From: an uncultured Anaerolineales bacterium
GTDB taxonomy: Bacteria; Chloroflexota; Anaerolineae; Aggregatilineales; Aggregatilineaceae
NCBI GenBank assembly: GCA_937135955.1
Contig: CAKZOB010000041.1
Span: 1 to 64,000, forward strand
Reading direction: 5' to 3'
Length of the DNA: 64,000 bases
The translations under genes and the position numbers were made by a program. The notes beneath the pieces are model-generated. The model saw only the letters and a program-made list of their open reading frames with translations. It did no database searches and had not been told where the DNA came from. Of the stretch, positions 8,818 to 18,400 are shown one piece after another. Position 1 is the stretch's first letter; each line of letters opens with the position of its first letter.

Positions 8818-10167
8818 CTAAGGCAAGGTATGGAAGCGATCCAGGATGTAGACCAGGTGAGCAATTCCCTGGTAGAAGTCGTCCACGCGGATGTTTTCGT
8901 TGGGGGCGTGATTGCGCGAACTGGCATTGCCGACACCCACCGACACCGCAGGGATGCCAAAACGCTGACACAGGTCATACATGGGGCCGCTGCCAGGAAT
9001 AAGCGGATAGATCACCGGCTCGTGGCCGTATGTCTCGCGTACGCCCTGGATGACCAGTTGGGCAAAAGGATGATTGGCAGCCGTGCGGGCCGGATGCAAC
9101 GCTGCTGACAGCTTGATGTCAATGTCAGCGAAGCCCTGGGCTGCCAGGTATGCTTTGAGCTGATCGAACAGCTTATGTGGGTTCTGATTGGGCACCAGCC
9201 GAAAGTCAATCTTGCAACGCGCCTGGTGTGGCAGCACGGTCTTGAGACCTTCGCCGGTGTAGCCGGTCTCTAAGCCGCAGATGTTGCAGGTGGGTTGAAA
9301 GACGTATTTTTCGCGCAGCGGCGGGCCGGTCAGGTTGTTGATGAAGGCGCGCAAACCGAGTTGTTGGCGGCGCGCGTCCTCGTCGAAGGGCATATGCGCC
9401 AGCGCTTCCAGGTCGGCGGGCGAGGGCGGCAACACGTCGTCGTAGAAGCCAGGGATCAGCACGCGATCCTGATCATCTTTGAGGGTGTTCAAGGCGCGCA
9501 CCAGGTGCCAGGCCGCGCTGGGCACAATGGCCGCCCACATCGAGTGCAGATCAACGTTGGCTTGCTGAGCCGTCAATTCGACATAGAGGATGCCCTTCAG
9601 CCCCAGGTAGACTTCGCGGTGCCCTTCGACATCGCTGTAACCGGCTTCCCAGATGCAACCGTCGGCCTGGATCAGGTCCTGGTGTTGCTCGGCGAACGCA
9701 GCCAGGTTGGGGCTGCCGATCTCCTCTTCGCCCTCGAAGATGAACTTCACATTGACGGGCAGCCTGCCCCGCGCGCGCAGATAGGCATCTACCGCGGCCA
9801 GCCGGGCGACCAGATTGCCTTTGTTGTCGGCCACGCCGCGGGCATAGAAGACGCCATCGCGGATGGTCGGCTTGAACGGGTCAGAGAGCCACTCGGCGAG
9901 CGGTTCGGGGGGCTGCACGTCGTAGTGATTGTAGAACGAGAGGGTCTTGTGCCCCGCGCCGCCCACTTCGCCATAGACGACCGGATAGCCAGCCGTCGGA
10001 ATCTGGCGCGCGCTGGCCCCTATGTCCGTCAGCAGGCGCTCGACCAGACGCGCGGTCTCGTCCATGCCCACATTCTGCGCCGCGATGGAAGGTTGCTGGC
10101 AAAGCTGCACCAGCCAGTCCAGGTAGACAGCGCGCCGTTCTTCGACTACCTGCAGGATGTCGTCCAT
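8818..10167 (-). CDS. M20-family metallopeptidase (dipeptidase/carboxypeptidase type)
   Basis: 449 aa. The di-zinc site motifs are visible: YNHYDVQPPEP (His and Asp ligands), ARGVADNKGN (bridging Asp) and FEGEEEIGSPN (catalytic Glu followed by a ligand Glu). A dimerisation domain is inserted between about residues 200 and 320. It likely cleaves dipeptides or N-acyl amino acids in the cytoplasm. The gene lies 9 bp after the amidohydrolase gene and before the binding protein, so it is co-transcribed with the importer. Substrate specificity cannot be read from the sequence. Confidence 0.92.
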   Translation of the reverse strand: MDDILQVVEERRAVYLDWLVQLCQQPSIAAQNVGMDETARLVERLLTDIGASARQIPTAGYPVVYGEVGGAGHKTLSFYNHYDVQPPEPLAEWLSDPFKPTIRDGVFYARGVADNKGNLVARLAAVDAYLRARGRLPVNVKFIFEGEEEIGSPNLAAFAEQHQDLIQADGCIWEAGYSDVEGHREVYLGLKGILYVELTAQQANVDLHSMWAAIVPSAAWHLVRALNTLKDDQDRVLIPGFYDDVLPPSPADLEALAHMPFDEDARRQQLGLRAFINNLTGPPLREKYVFQPTCNICGLETGYTGEGLKTVLPHQARCKIDFRLVPNQNPHKLFDQLKAYLAAQGFADIDIKLSAALHPARTAANHPFAQLVIQGVRETYGHEPVIYPLIPGSGPMYDLCQRFGIPAVSVGVGNASSRNHAPNENIRVDDFYQGIAHLVYILDRFHTLP

Positions 10168-10176
10168 CGCTGACCT

Positions 10177-11397
10177 CTACAAGAGATGCTTTTCCGAAGG
10201 CGGCCAGACGCACACCCCGCCCTGATAGACGGCCTCTACCGCGCGCACATGGCTGATGTGCTCTACAGGGTTGGCGGAGAGCAGCACGAAATCGGCCAGC
10301 TTGCCCGGCTCCAGCGTGCCCAGCTCGTTTTCCCAGCGCAGGATGCGCGCGTTGTTGCGGGTGACGATGGTCAGCGCTTCCAGAGGCGAAAAGCCGTGAT
10401 CAACCAGCAGTTCCAGTTCCCTGGCCATGCTGAAGTTATGTGGGGCCAGGGGGTTGCCGCCCGCATCGGAACCAGCGCCAATGAACACGCCCTTCGCCCG
10501 CGCGATCTGCACCGACTCGCGCATGCGCGCGCTCAGCGTACCAAGCACGCTCTCCAGCCGTCTGGCTTCGGCCTGCGCCGCCGGAGGCACATCGGTCAGA
10601 TCGGGGTTGGCGACGCCCAGCGTCAGCACCAGAGCGGTGCCGCGCTCGACCATCATCTGCGCTGTCTCTTCGTCCAGGTATGTCCCATGCTCGATCGAGT
10701 CGATCCCTGCCAGCACCGAGTTCTTGATCCCGCCGGTGCCATGACAGTGTGTGGCAGTGGTACGCCCCAGCGCATGAGCGGCCTGCACCGCCGCGGCCAG
10801 CTCTTCGACGGTGAACTGACTGGCCATCACGTCCTGGCCGGGGGTGGCCGCTCCGCCGGTGGCCATCAGCTTGACGTTGTCTGCGCCAGCCTTGATTTGC
10901 TCGCGGGCGGCCTTGCGCACCTCGTCCGGCCCGTCTGCTTCGCGGGCGATGAAGTAGCCGTGTCCGCCCGTCATGGCGATCACTTTGCCCGATGTGCGCA
11001 TCCGCGGCCCGGCGATAAAACCAGCGTTGATCGCCTTGCGCAGCGCCATTTCGACGTAGTCGTGCCCGCCGATGTCGCGCACAGTCGTCGTGCCAGAGGC
11101 CAGGATACGCCGCAGCGTCTTGACCGCTTCCAGCACGATCAGATCGCGGTCGCGTTTGACCAGCTCCAACACACTTTCGCGCCCATTCCAACAGACGTGC
11201 ACGTGCGCGTCAATCAGGCCGGGGATGATGGTCCGCCCGGACACATCCTGGTCAGGCACCTGACGGGCCTCAGCAGGCAGCGCAGCAAGCGGGCCAGCCC
11301 AGGCAATGCGTCCGTCCCGCACCCACAGCGCCGCATCGGGGAGGGGGTCTCGCCCTGTGCCGTCAATCAGGGTGGCATGAGTGAGCAGGTACTCCAT
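10177..11397 (-). CDS. Metal-dependent amidohydrolase (imidazolonepropionase/prolidase-like)
   Basis: 406 aa. Amidohydrolase-superfamily landmarks are present: IPGLIDAHVHV (HxH metal ligands), DNVKLMATGG (position of the often carboxylated Lys), THCHG and DSIEHGT (metal His residues), and the catalytic Asp in GSDAGGNP. This set resembles the Xaa-Pro/Xaa-Arg dipeptidase-like amidohydrolases of the Sgx9260/Cc2672 type. It is spaced 12 bp after the racemase gene and 9 bp before the M20 gene. Likely role: hydrolysis of an imported cyclic amide, carbamoyl or dipeptide compound in the cytoplasm. Confidence 0.9.
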   Translation of the reverse strand: MEYLLTHATLIDGTGRDPLPDAALWVRDGRIAWAGPLAALPAEARQVPDQDVSGRTIIPGLIDAHVHVCWNGRESVLELVKRDRDLIVLEAVKTLRRILASGTTTVRDIGGHDYVEMALRKAINAGFIAGPRMRTSGKVIAMTGGHGYFIAREADGPDEVRKAAREQIKAGADNVKLMATGGAATPGQDVMASQFTVEELAAAVQAAHALGRTTATHCHGTGGIKNSVLAGIDSIEHGTYLDEETAQMMVERGTALVLTLGVANPDLTDVPPAAQAEARRLESVLGTLSARMRESVQIARAKGVFIGAGSDAGGNPLAPHNFSMARELELLVDHGFSPLEALTIVTRNNARILRWENELGTLEPGKLADFVLLSANPVEHISHVRAVEAVYQGGVCVWPPSEKHLL

Positions 11398-11409
11398 GGC
11401 GTTTCCCTC

Positions 11410-12171
11410 TCAGGCGTGCAACAGCTCGGCTGCCGATTTGACTTTGCCCATCGCCAGCTTGGGCGGCACATGATAGGCGCGGCGCGAATGCGTCAGGCCA
11501 GCGCCCACCAGCATCTCGGCGAACTTGAGCGACACCCGTGCCGGATTGAGGAAGGGCACGCCCAACTGTTGCCCGGCGGCTTCGGCGATTTCCAGGAAGC
11601 CCATGCTCATGCAGCCTACGATGAGCACGTCGGCGCGGTCTTGCTCGATGGCCCGCCGCCCCTGTTCCACGGTGGCGCGGATGGTGCGCTCGCGGTCGTG
11701 ATGCAGTTCCAGCACCGGGATGCCCACCACTCGCACGCTGGCCAGCTTTTCGCCCACCCCCACGTTGCGCATCTGCCGCTCGGTGGGGGCGATCACGCTT
11801 TCGGTGATGGTGATGATCGAGAAGCGGTGTCCCAGCGACGCCGCAATCAGAGCGGTCGCCTCGCCAGGGCCGATGACGGGGATGGAGACCAGTTCGCGCA
11901 GGGCATCGAGGCCGGGGTCGCCGTAGCAGCCCAGGATGATCGCCTCCCATCCCTCCTGTTCGAGTTCGACAGCGCGCTGCGCGGTGGCCGGGATCGAGAG
12001 GTATTCCTCATACATGCTCTCGATGGAAGCTGGGCCTTGCGGCACGTCCTCAATGCCCACTTCAACACCAGGGGCCGCATATTTCTTGAGCAAAGCGCCC
12101 CGCCGCGCCAATTCGGCTTGCCCTTCTGGGGAGCGCCCCATCGGGCCAGGCACCAGATAGACGATCTTCAT
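11410..12171 (-). CDS. Asp/Glu/hydantoin racemase family protein
   Basis: 253 aa. The two cysteines expected of this cofactor-independent racemase family are present: GCYGDPG (about Cys81) and VGCMSMGF (about Cys194). The segment after the first cysteine (IPVIGPGEA) resembles hydantoin racemase (HyuE). It could invert a stereocentre so that the peptidase and amidohydrolase of the operon can use both forms. Alternatives are maleate isomerase or arylmalonate decarboxylase activity, because both share the fold; two cysteines argue for racemase or isomerase. Confidence 0.88.
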   Translation of the reverse strand: MKIVYLVPGPMGRSPEGQAELARRGALLKKYAAPGVEVGIEDVPQGPASIESMYEEYLSIPATAQRAVELEQEGWEAIILGCYGDPGLDALRELVSIPVIGPGEATALIAASLGHRFSIITITESVIAPTERQMRNVGVGEKLASVRVVGIPVLELHHDRERTIRATVEQGRRAIEQDRADVLIVGCMSMGFLEIAEAAGQQLGVPFLNPARVSLKFAEMLVGAGLTHSRRAYHVPPKLAMGKVKSAAELLHA

Positions 12172-12250
12172 CTCTGCCTCTCCTCAACCTGCCACGACCG
12201 ATTGCCCATCGCCCCCGTCCACGAGCGCAAAACAGGGCACGGGCTTGTTG

Positions 12251-14029
12251 TCAGACCCCCATGTGTGCCAGCGCGCGTTGTGCGGCCTGTGTGGCGCACT
12301 CAAACGCCCAGGTGACGCGATTGATCCCGCGCACCAGGTGCGTGCGGATGACCCGCCGCTGATGCCCTGTAGCCTGGGCCAGCATAGTGGCCGGCTCCAA
12401 ATCGGGCAGGGGCGGTATCTTGACAGCCGGCTCGGTACGGAAGCGCCCCTGACGGGTGAAGTTAATCGGGATCAATTCGCGCCCCAGTTCCAGGATGGCG
12501 TCGTTGAAGGCGCGCACTGCCGGGTCGGTCACGCTTCGTCCGTTCAGGCCAGCCGCCCGTTCATAGAGGGTGTCCAGCGTGGTACGCAACTCGTCCAGCG
12601 CCTGGAAGGCTGGGTTGAAATCCACTTCGCCCTGTGCGGCAGCGGCGTATGTGGTGAGCGTTTCGTGGAACTCCGCCCCCAGCTTGCGAAAGTCAAAGGG
12701 GTGCAGGGGGTTATTGAGCACGCGCTGCAGGGTAGCCACGTAGACGCGCAGATCGCGCATGAGGTTGTCTTTGTCGGCGATCTCCAGCGTGTCGTTTTCA
12801 GTATGCCAGGCGATGTTGCCTCCGCAGCCGCCCACCGGATAGTAGTCCTTTTCCTTGAGCAACTCTTTGGGCATGGTGGAGAGCAGCATGAAGAAACCGG
12901 AGATGCCGATGTTGTTGAACGAATAGTCGCCAGCCTGGTGCGGACGCTCGCCCTGGGCCTGTTTGCCAGTGACTTCCTGGATAGCCTGCACGCAGAAGTC
13001 CTCGGTCTCCTTCATCCACGACACGTCGTAGTATTCGGTGGCCCAACGGCACCCCGGCGAGTCAATGTTCACCTGAGCCACGCAGTTGCGGGCCAGTTCC
13101 AGGCCGAAGGTGTCGGCGAACCAAGTCGAACCGGCGTAACGGCCCGTCGAGTGTCCCGGCCACCAGGCGATCTTGAGACTGCGCGCTAGCCGGTCGCGGT
13201 GTTTGTAGAACACGCGGGCGAGTTCTAGCAGGGTGGCGTTACCCACTGCATTGTCGCCGATGCCCACATCCCAGGAGTCATAGTGCCCGTGCACCAGCAC
13301 GAAACGCTCCGGTTCTTGCTGACCGGTGATCTCGGCCACCACCAGCGGGCAGGGGAACCACCCTTCTTTCAACTCGGTGAACAGGGTGACTTCGAGCTTT
13401 CCGGCTGCCTGCAATTGCTGCAACAGTGCTTCACCATCGGGGCGGTTGATGGAGATCACCGGCGTGCGCGGCTGCCGGTGCGCGTTGTCCAGGTCGGGCG
13501 CGCCCCAGATGGTGGTGCAGATGCCCCAGTGAATGTCTACGCCAGGGTTGATGTAAATCTGCCCGATCGCGCCCAGTTGCTCAAAAGCGCGCACCGGCGC
13601 AGGCCCGCCGAAACCGTCCACGATCACGATTTTGCCCTTCACGTCCACGTCAACGGCGGGCGTGATGTCGAACAGGTCAACACTGCGCGGAGAATACAGG
13701 CTGGGAATCGCCACCAGTTCGCCGGTGAGGCCCTGCGAGCCGGTGTTGGCCGAAAAGGCCGGACTCTTGGCGCGGATGGTCTTGTCGCCCACTTGCAGCG
13801 AAGACTTGACCGGCACGCTGAGGAATAGCTCCGGCTCGTAGACCTTGTGTGGGATGCCGAACTCGCTGAGCCGGTCGGCGATGTAGCGGGCGGCTTTGCG
13901 CTCGTCTTCGCTGCCGGATTCGCGCACCAGCGTGGCAAAGTGCTCGATCAAAGCCCAGGGCACATCGAGCGAAAGCTCTTTCAAAAGAGACTCTTCCAAC
14001 GTGGCCTCAGCGGCCTGATAAAGCGTCAT
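12251..14029 (-). CDS. M28-family aminopeptidase-like protein with PA-type insert
   Basis: 592 aa. The start is the ATG at 14029 (AGGAGG 9 nt upstream), not the longer ORF beginning at 14173. Order: an N-terminal cap, a PA-like domain (about 90-230), then the M28 metallopeptidase core with HGHYDSWDVGIGDNAVGN (zinc His and bridging Asp), PGHSTGRYAGSTWF in place of the usual GEExG motif, NIDSPG and the final HTENDT. The catalytic Glu position is therefore altered, which may mean a different reaction. No signal peptide is seen, so it is probably cytoplasmic. It is the first enzyme gene after the IclR regulator. Confidence 0.88.
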   Translation of the reverse strand: MTLYQAAEATLEESLLKELSLDVPWALIEHFATLVRESGSEDERKAARYIADRLSEFGIPHKVYEPELFLSVPVKSSLQVGDKTIRAKSPAFSANTGSQGLTGELVAIPSLYSPRSVDLFDITPAVDVDVKGKIVIVDGFGGPAPVRAFEQLGAIGQIYINPGVDIHWGICTTIWGAPDLDNAHRQPRTPVISINRPDGEALLQQLQAAGKLEVTLFTELKEGWFPCPLVVAEITGQQEPERFVLVHGHYDSWDVGIGDNAVGNATLLELARVFYKHRDRLARSLKIAWWPGHSTGRYAGSTWFADTFGLELARNCVAQVNIDSPGCRWATEYYDVSWMKETEDFCVQAIQEVTGKQAQGERPHQAGDYSFNNIGISGFFMLLSTMPKELLKEKDYYPVGGCGGNIAWHTENDTLEIADKDNLMRDLRVYVATLQRVLNNPLHPFDFRKLGAEFHETLTTYAAAAQGEVDFNPAFQALDELRTTLDTLYERAAGLNGRSVTDPAVRAFNDAILELGRELIPINFTRQGRFRTEPAVKIPPLPDLEPATMLAQATGHQRRVIRTHLVRGINRVTWAFECATQAAQRALAHMGV

Positions 14030-14067
14030 GGTACAGCCAACCTCCTGTGAGTGGAGTAGGCACCCCC

Positions 14068-14859
14068 TCAAGCAGGCTGTCCGGGCAGGATGCCGACCGG
14101 CACGCAGTAGCCTAGCGCCTGCGAAATCTCCAGGGCTGCCTCCTGAACCAGTTGGATATAGCGCTGAATGCATTCCTCGGTGAAGCGATGGGAGGGACCG
14201 GCTATCGAAATGGCGGCGATAACCTTCCCCTGCGCGTCGCGGATGGGAGCTGCGATCGAGTGCGCACCTATGTCCAGTTCATCGGCGATCACGGCGTAGC
14301 CCTGCTGACGAATGAGGGCGAGCGACGCTTCCAGTTTTTGCGGGTCGATCGCCACCCCCGCCATCCCCGGATCGCGTTGGAAGTGCTCGATCAGGGTGCG
14401 GCGCTGGGCTTCGGGCAGGTGAGCGAGCAGCACCTTGGGCACACCCCCGCTGTGAAGAGGAGCGCGCCGCCCCACCTGGGCAAACAGCCGGATGGACTGA
14501 GGCGATTCGCGGGCTTCTACACACAGTGCCTCGCGGCCACTGATCACGCCCACAAAGATGCTCTCGCCGGTTTCGGCCACCAGCCAGTCCAGCGTACGCT
14601 GGCACGCTGTGATCAGGCTGGTCTGACTGCGCACGTGCTGGGCCAGTTCCAGCAACCCCAACCCCAGCCGATAGTGCCCCTGCTCGTCGCGCTCGACCAG
14701 GTGATGCTTTTCCAGCGTGTAGAGGATGCGGAAGACCTTGTTCTTCACAAAGCCAGAGGCCGCCGTGATCTCGGCCAGGGTCATACTTTCGCGGCGGCTT
14801 TGCAGCACTCTCAGAATACTGATGGCATCTTCCAGGACAGCGACGGTGTAGTCAACCAA
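14068..14859 (-). CDS. IclR-family transcriptional regulator
   Basis: 263 aa from a TTG start at 14859. This start is chosen because GGAG lies 7 nt upstream and the longer ORF (to 14925) would run through the -10 box and operator. The N-terminal winged helix-turn-helix (about 5-75: LAEITAASGFVKNKVFRIL) is followed by the IclR effector domain (about 85-250) with ISGREALCVEA and GAHSIAAPIRD. IclR proteins usually repress or activate a neighbouring catabolic operon in response to a small-molecule intermediate. It is the first gene of the ten-gene operon and is probably autoregulated. Confidence 0.93.
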   Translation of the reverse strand: MVDYTVAVLEDAISILRVLQSRRESMTLAEITAASGFVKNKVFRILYTLEKHHLVERDEQGHYRLGLGLLELAQHVRSQTSLITACQRTLDWLVAETGESIFVGVISGREALCVEARESPQSIRLFAQVGRRAPLHSGGVPKVLLAHLPEAQRRTLIEHFQRDPGMAGVAIDPQKLEASLALIRQQGYAVIADELDIGAHSIAAPIRDAQGKVIAAISIAGPSHRFTEECIQRYIQLVQEAALEISQALGYCVPVGILPGQPA

Positions 14860-14887
14860 TGTGCTTCTCCGAGATCGTTTTACTCTA

Positions 14888-14925
14888 TATAACGGCGTTA
14901 TAGAAATATCGAACTGATCGTACAA
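14888..14925 (-). promoter_or_regulatory. Promoter and palindromic operator of the IclR/ABC operon
   Basis: On the minus strand TTGTAC (14920-14925), a 17-bp spacer and TATAAC (14897-14902) form a sigma70-type promoter. The -10 box is the left arm of a perfect 15-bp palindrome, TATAACGCCGTTATA (14888-14902), so a bound dimer would cover the -10 element. This layout fits autoregulation by the IclR protein encoded right after it; that link is inferred. Confidence 0.7.
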
Positions 14926-15060
14926 TAATTTTCGAGGTATTGCCTATGTGACAAATGCACAAATCAGCGAAGCCGCCAGGAAGGGACGCGGCCCCTGGCT
15001 TGCATGAGACCTGAGGCAAGCTTTCGTTGCGAGGACATGGGGCAGGTCGAGCCATAGCAA

Positions 15061-15260
15061 ACGCCAGGGTAATAGCATCAAAATCAGCCAGCAGAGCCAT
15101 GGGCAGAAGTAAGCTCAGGTGTGATCTGCTGGTTGACCTCACCCCCGCTCGGCGCTGACGCGCCTCGCGCCCCCTCCGCGTCGGAGAGGGGGCAAGCCGA
15201 GCGAAGCGAGGCTGGGGGTGAGGTAAAACGGCAAGCGGTTTGATGCGATCCCCCTGTAGC
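15061..15260 (-). repeat. Dispersed palindromic repeat, copy 2 (longest)
   Basis: Read on the minus strand it contains the full consensus: GCATCAAACCGCTTGCCG, TTACCTCACCCCCAGCCTCG, an extra inner hairpin insert, AGCGCCGAGCGGGGGTGAGG, and a right tail ending TTCTGCCCATGG. The CCTCACCCCC and GGGGGTGAGG arms are inverted repeats. The surrounding 14872-15405 stretch shows no gene apart from spurious ORFs inside the repeat. Confidence 0.85.
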
Positions 15261-15405
15261 AAACGCCATATGGCGAGCGCCCGACTAAGGGGTATCTTCA
15301 CGGTCAATGGGGACGAACCGGGGCTGGAGGCGAGGTCAGACGGCGCGCGCGTTTCTGGCGCTCAGGTGTTGCCCTTCTGCCGGGCATATCAGCACAGCCT
15401 GAAAC

Positions 15406-15448
15406 AAATCGTAGGGGCATATTGCCATACGCCCCTACGATTTTTCTA
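15406..15448 (-). terminator. Strong hairpin terminator after the subtilase gene
   Basis: A 13-bp perfect stem, AAATCGTAGGGGC (15406-15418) with GCCCCTACGATTT (15431-15443), and a 12-nt loop lie 20 bp past the stop of the minus-strand subtilase gene. The T-rich flank is better on the plus strand (five T from 15441), but the stem position fits the end of the minus-strand unit. Confidence 0.6.
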
Positions 15449-15465
15449 CCGCACTGGCAATCGAT

Positions 15466-18400
15466 CTACTGCGGCGGGTAGCCGGTAGACGGCAGCAGAC
15501 TCACCCCCGCGACCGTCGCCTGCGCCCGCTCCAGGATGACGGTGCCACCCTGTCCATCGGGCACGGGGATGATCGCCTCGTTGACGAACTGCCCATCAGA
15601 CGGGCTGCTGATTACCGTCGTGACGATCTGCATCTGCACGGTCTCGCCGGGGCCAATGCTGTCTATGGTGAAGGTCACCGTCTGGCCGGAGATGCTCACC
15701 GTGCCCCTGGAGGTGGTGGCGCTGTCAATGCGCAGGGCAGCGGGCAGCGTGTCCACGACCGGGATATTGGTGGCTGTGCCTGTGCCGGTGTTGGTCAACA
15801 GGATCGTCCAGGTGATCTGCTCACCGGGCAGGCCGATGCCGCCAGGTTGCAACACGCCGACCTTGCTCAGGGCGGGGTCGAACAGGCTGAGCGCCGCTCC
15901 ACCCGCTGCGCCTCCGCCGCCCGGCCCACCGACCAGGATATCCACCGACGCGGTGTTGTCGGCGGGGTTGGCGTCCACGCCCACGCTGCCGGTGATGGTG
16001 GCCGTGTTGGTGATGGTCTGGCCGTCCGTGCCCGTCACCGGATAGGCGACGATCTCCAGGGTGGCCGAGCCGCCCGGCGGCAGGATGCCGACTGCCCATT
16101 CGCCGCTGATCTCGCTATAGCTACCCTGGCTGGCACTATGCGACACATACTGCAGGTCGGCGGGCAACAGGTCTTCGACGATGGCCGACACTTGCTGGTT
16201 GAGGTCGTTGTTGGTGGCGGTGATGGTGAAGACGACTGGCTCCAGTTCCTCCGGGTACGGATTGTCTACCGTCTTGGTCACGCCCACATCGTAGGAGACA
16301 TTAGCCTGCAGGCAGACCGTTTCGGCGCGCAGGCTGGGCACGTTGTGATGGTGCAGCAGCAACACACATGGCGGGTTCGGCCCCACGTAGACCGACCAGT
16401 CGTAGCGCACAGGCACAGATGGCCCGACACTATCGAGCCAGACCGGCGCACCAGGATAGTCGTTCGCGCCGTCGGTGGAGAAGTCCACGCCCTGGGCCAG
16501 CATGTTGTAGGTCATCAGGTCGCTGACGTCTACCAGCGTGCCATCGAGGTACCAGCTTGCCACCCAAAAGTCGAAGGTGGCATCGCTATCGTCCAGGCCC
16601 AGCAGCCCCGCCCAGGTGCCCATGAACAGCACGCTGTTCTGGAAGGGCACCGTGTCGTAGACATCTGCCTCGATATCGTTCACGACGTCTCCATACCAGC
16701 TCGACTCGTTCGCACCGAGGTCATCCACGATGACGATGAAGACATCGTTCGAAGCGCCGAAGAAGGGATTGCCCAGGTTCCAGTTCCACAGGCGGTAGTC
16801 GGGGTTGCCGTCCTGATCTGCGTCAATGTAGACCTCGAACCACACTTCTTCGGAGAGCGACGACCAGTTGCCATAGGTGGAAATGCCGAAGTAGAGGCGG
16901 CTGTTGTCGTAGAGCGTGCCGCCCAGGTTGCGCACCGCGTTGTAGTCGCTGGTGACGCCGACGTATTGCAGGTCGCCCGAATCGTAGACGCCTTCATACA
17001 CCGGATCGTCTTCGCTCTCGTCGTAGAGTTCGAAGGCCGAGACCAGCGAATACTCGGCATAGGGCGGCATGCCGCCGGTCAACACCCCTTTGCCCGCCAT
17101 GCTGATGGCGTTCAGGCCGGTCATGCCCGTCACGGGCAGCGGATCGGTCGTCGCCTGCAGGGTGGAGGCCGGGCGCACCGCCGCGTAGATGGGTACCCAC
17201 AGCTCTATATCCTGCGCTGCGCTCTGCAATTGTAACAGGCCAGACTCTTCGCTCAGCCAGTGGCGGGGGAAGCCATTCTGCGTCTGGGCGACGGTCGGGT
17301 CGTGGCTGTGTGGCGCGTTCCAGGTCGCATGATCGGTGAGGGTCAGCGTCACCTGGACGGTCGCCGTGCTGCCCGCGGGCACATTCACCGTGGCCGGAGA
17401 CACGCTCACGCTCACGCCATTGATGTCCGCCAGCGGGATATAGTTCACGTCGAAGCTGGCTGCTGCGCTGCCCTTGTTCTCGACGGTGACGTTGCGCACC
17501 AGGGTCGCCGGAGCGCTGGCATCAATGATGCCGAAGGACACGCTGACCAGTTCCGGGGCGGCAGCGTTGTAGGCGATCACTTCGCTGCCAGAAGCATTGG
17601 TCAGGTCAAGCCGCCCGACTCCCGCCCGCGCCGGGCCGTAAATGGGCGGCGTCTGGTTGTTGCCCTGGTAGATGTGATGTGCGGCGGTGTTCATCACCAG
17701 CGCCTTGATCTCGGCCACGCTCCAGGTGGGGTGTAGCTGGCGCAGCAGCGCCACCGCGCCCGCCACATGCGGCGATGCCATCGAAGTGCCACTATAGGAG
17801 ACGCTGCCGTTGCCGGTGCCCAGCGCGGTCGAGGTGATGCCAGAGCCGGGCGCGGTGATGTCGGGCTTCAGGCCTACGTTTGCGCCGTCCGGCTCGCGTT
17901 GCGGCCCGCGCGACGAGAAGCTGGCCAGCGTGTCCGCCGTGCCGCCGTAAACGATGGTGTTGTCCATGCGCACGGTCACGCTCGCGCTGCGCAGCGCCTG
18001 TCCAGCGGCATACTGGATCATCACTGAGGGGATGGTGATGGTCGGGTCAGAGCCACCCAACCCGCCGAACGTACCGGTGGCCGAGTTGGCGATGAGCACA
18101 CCCGCCGCACCGGCGGCCTGCGCGTTGGCAACCTTGGTGGTGAAGGTGCAGGTTCCGCGGTCGATCAGGGCGATAGCGCCAGCCGGGAAGCTAATAAGCG
18201 GCTGACAGCCGTCGGTCACTGTACCCGTCCCATCGTTGACCAGCACCAGGGGGGCCGTGACGTTATAGGTGGACGGGCCGAAGCTGGCTGCCGCGGCTTC
18301 GTAGATGCCCAGCAGGGCAGGATTCGAAGATGCAGTCACCTCGATGCCCAGGCTGCCATCCACCGACGCGGCCACACTGATTGCCCAATCAGCGGTGGCG

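Noticed and set aside
12251-14173. Longer M28 ORF (640 aa)
   Set aside because: Extra 48 residues overlap the IclR gene and lack features; the ATG at 14029 has an AGGAGG SD.
14885-15307. 140-aa ORF on the minus strand
   Set aside because: Its Arg/Ser/Pro-rich reading comes from the dispersed repeat; no SD and no family. The same kind of spurious ORF occurs at the other repeat copies.
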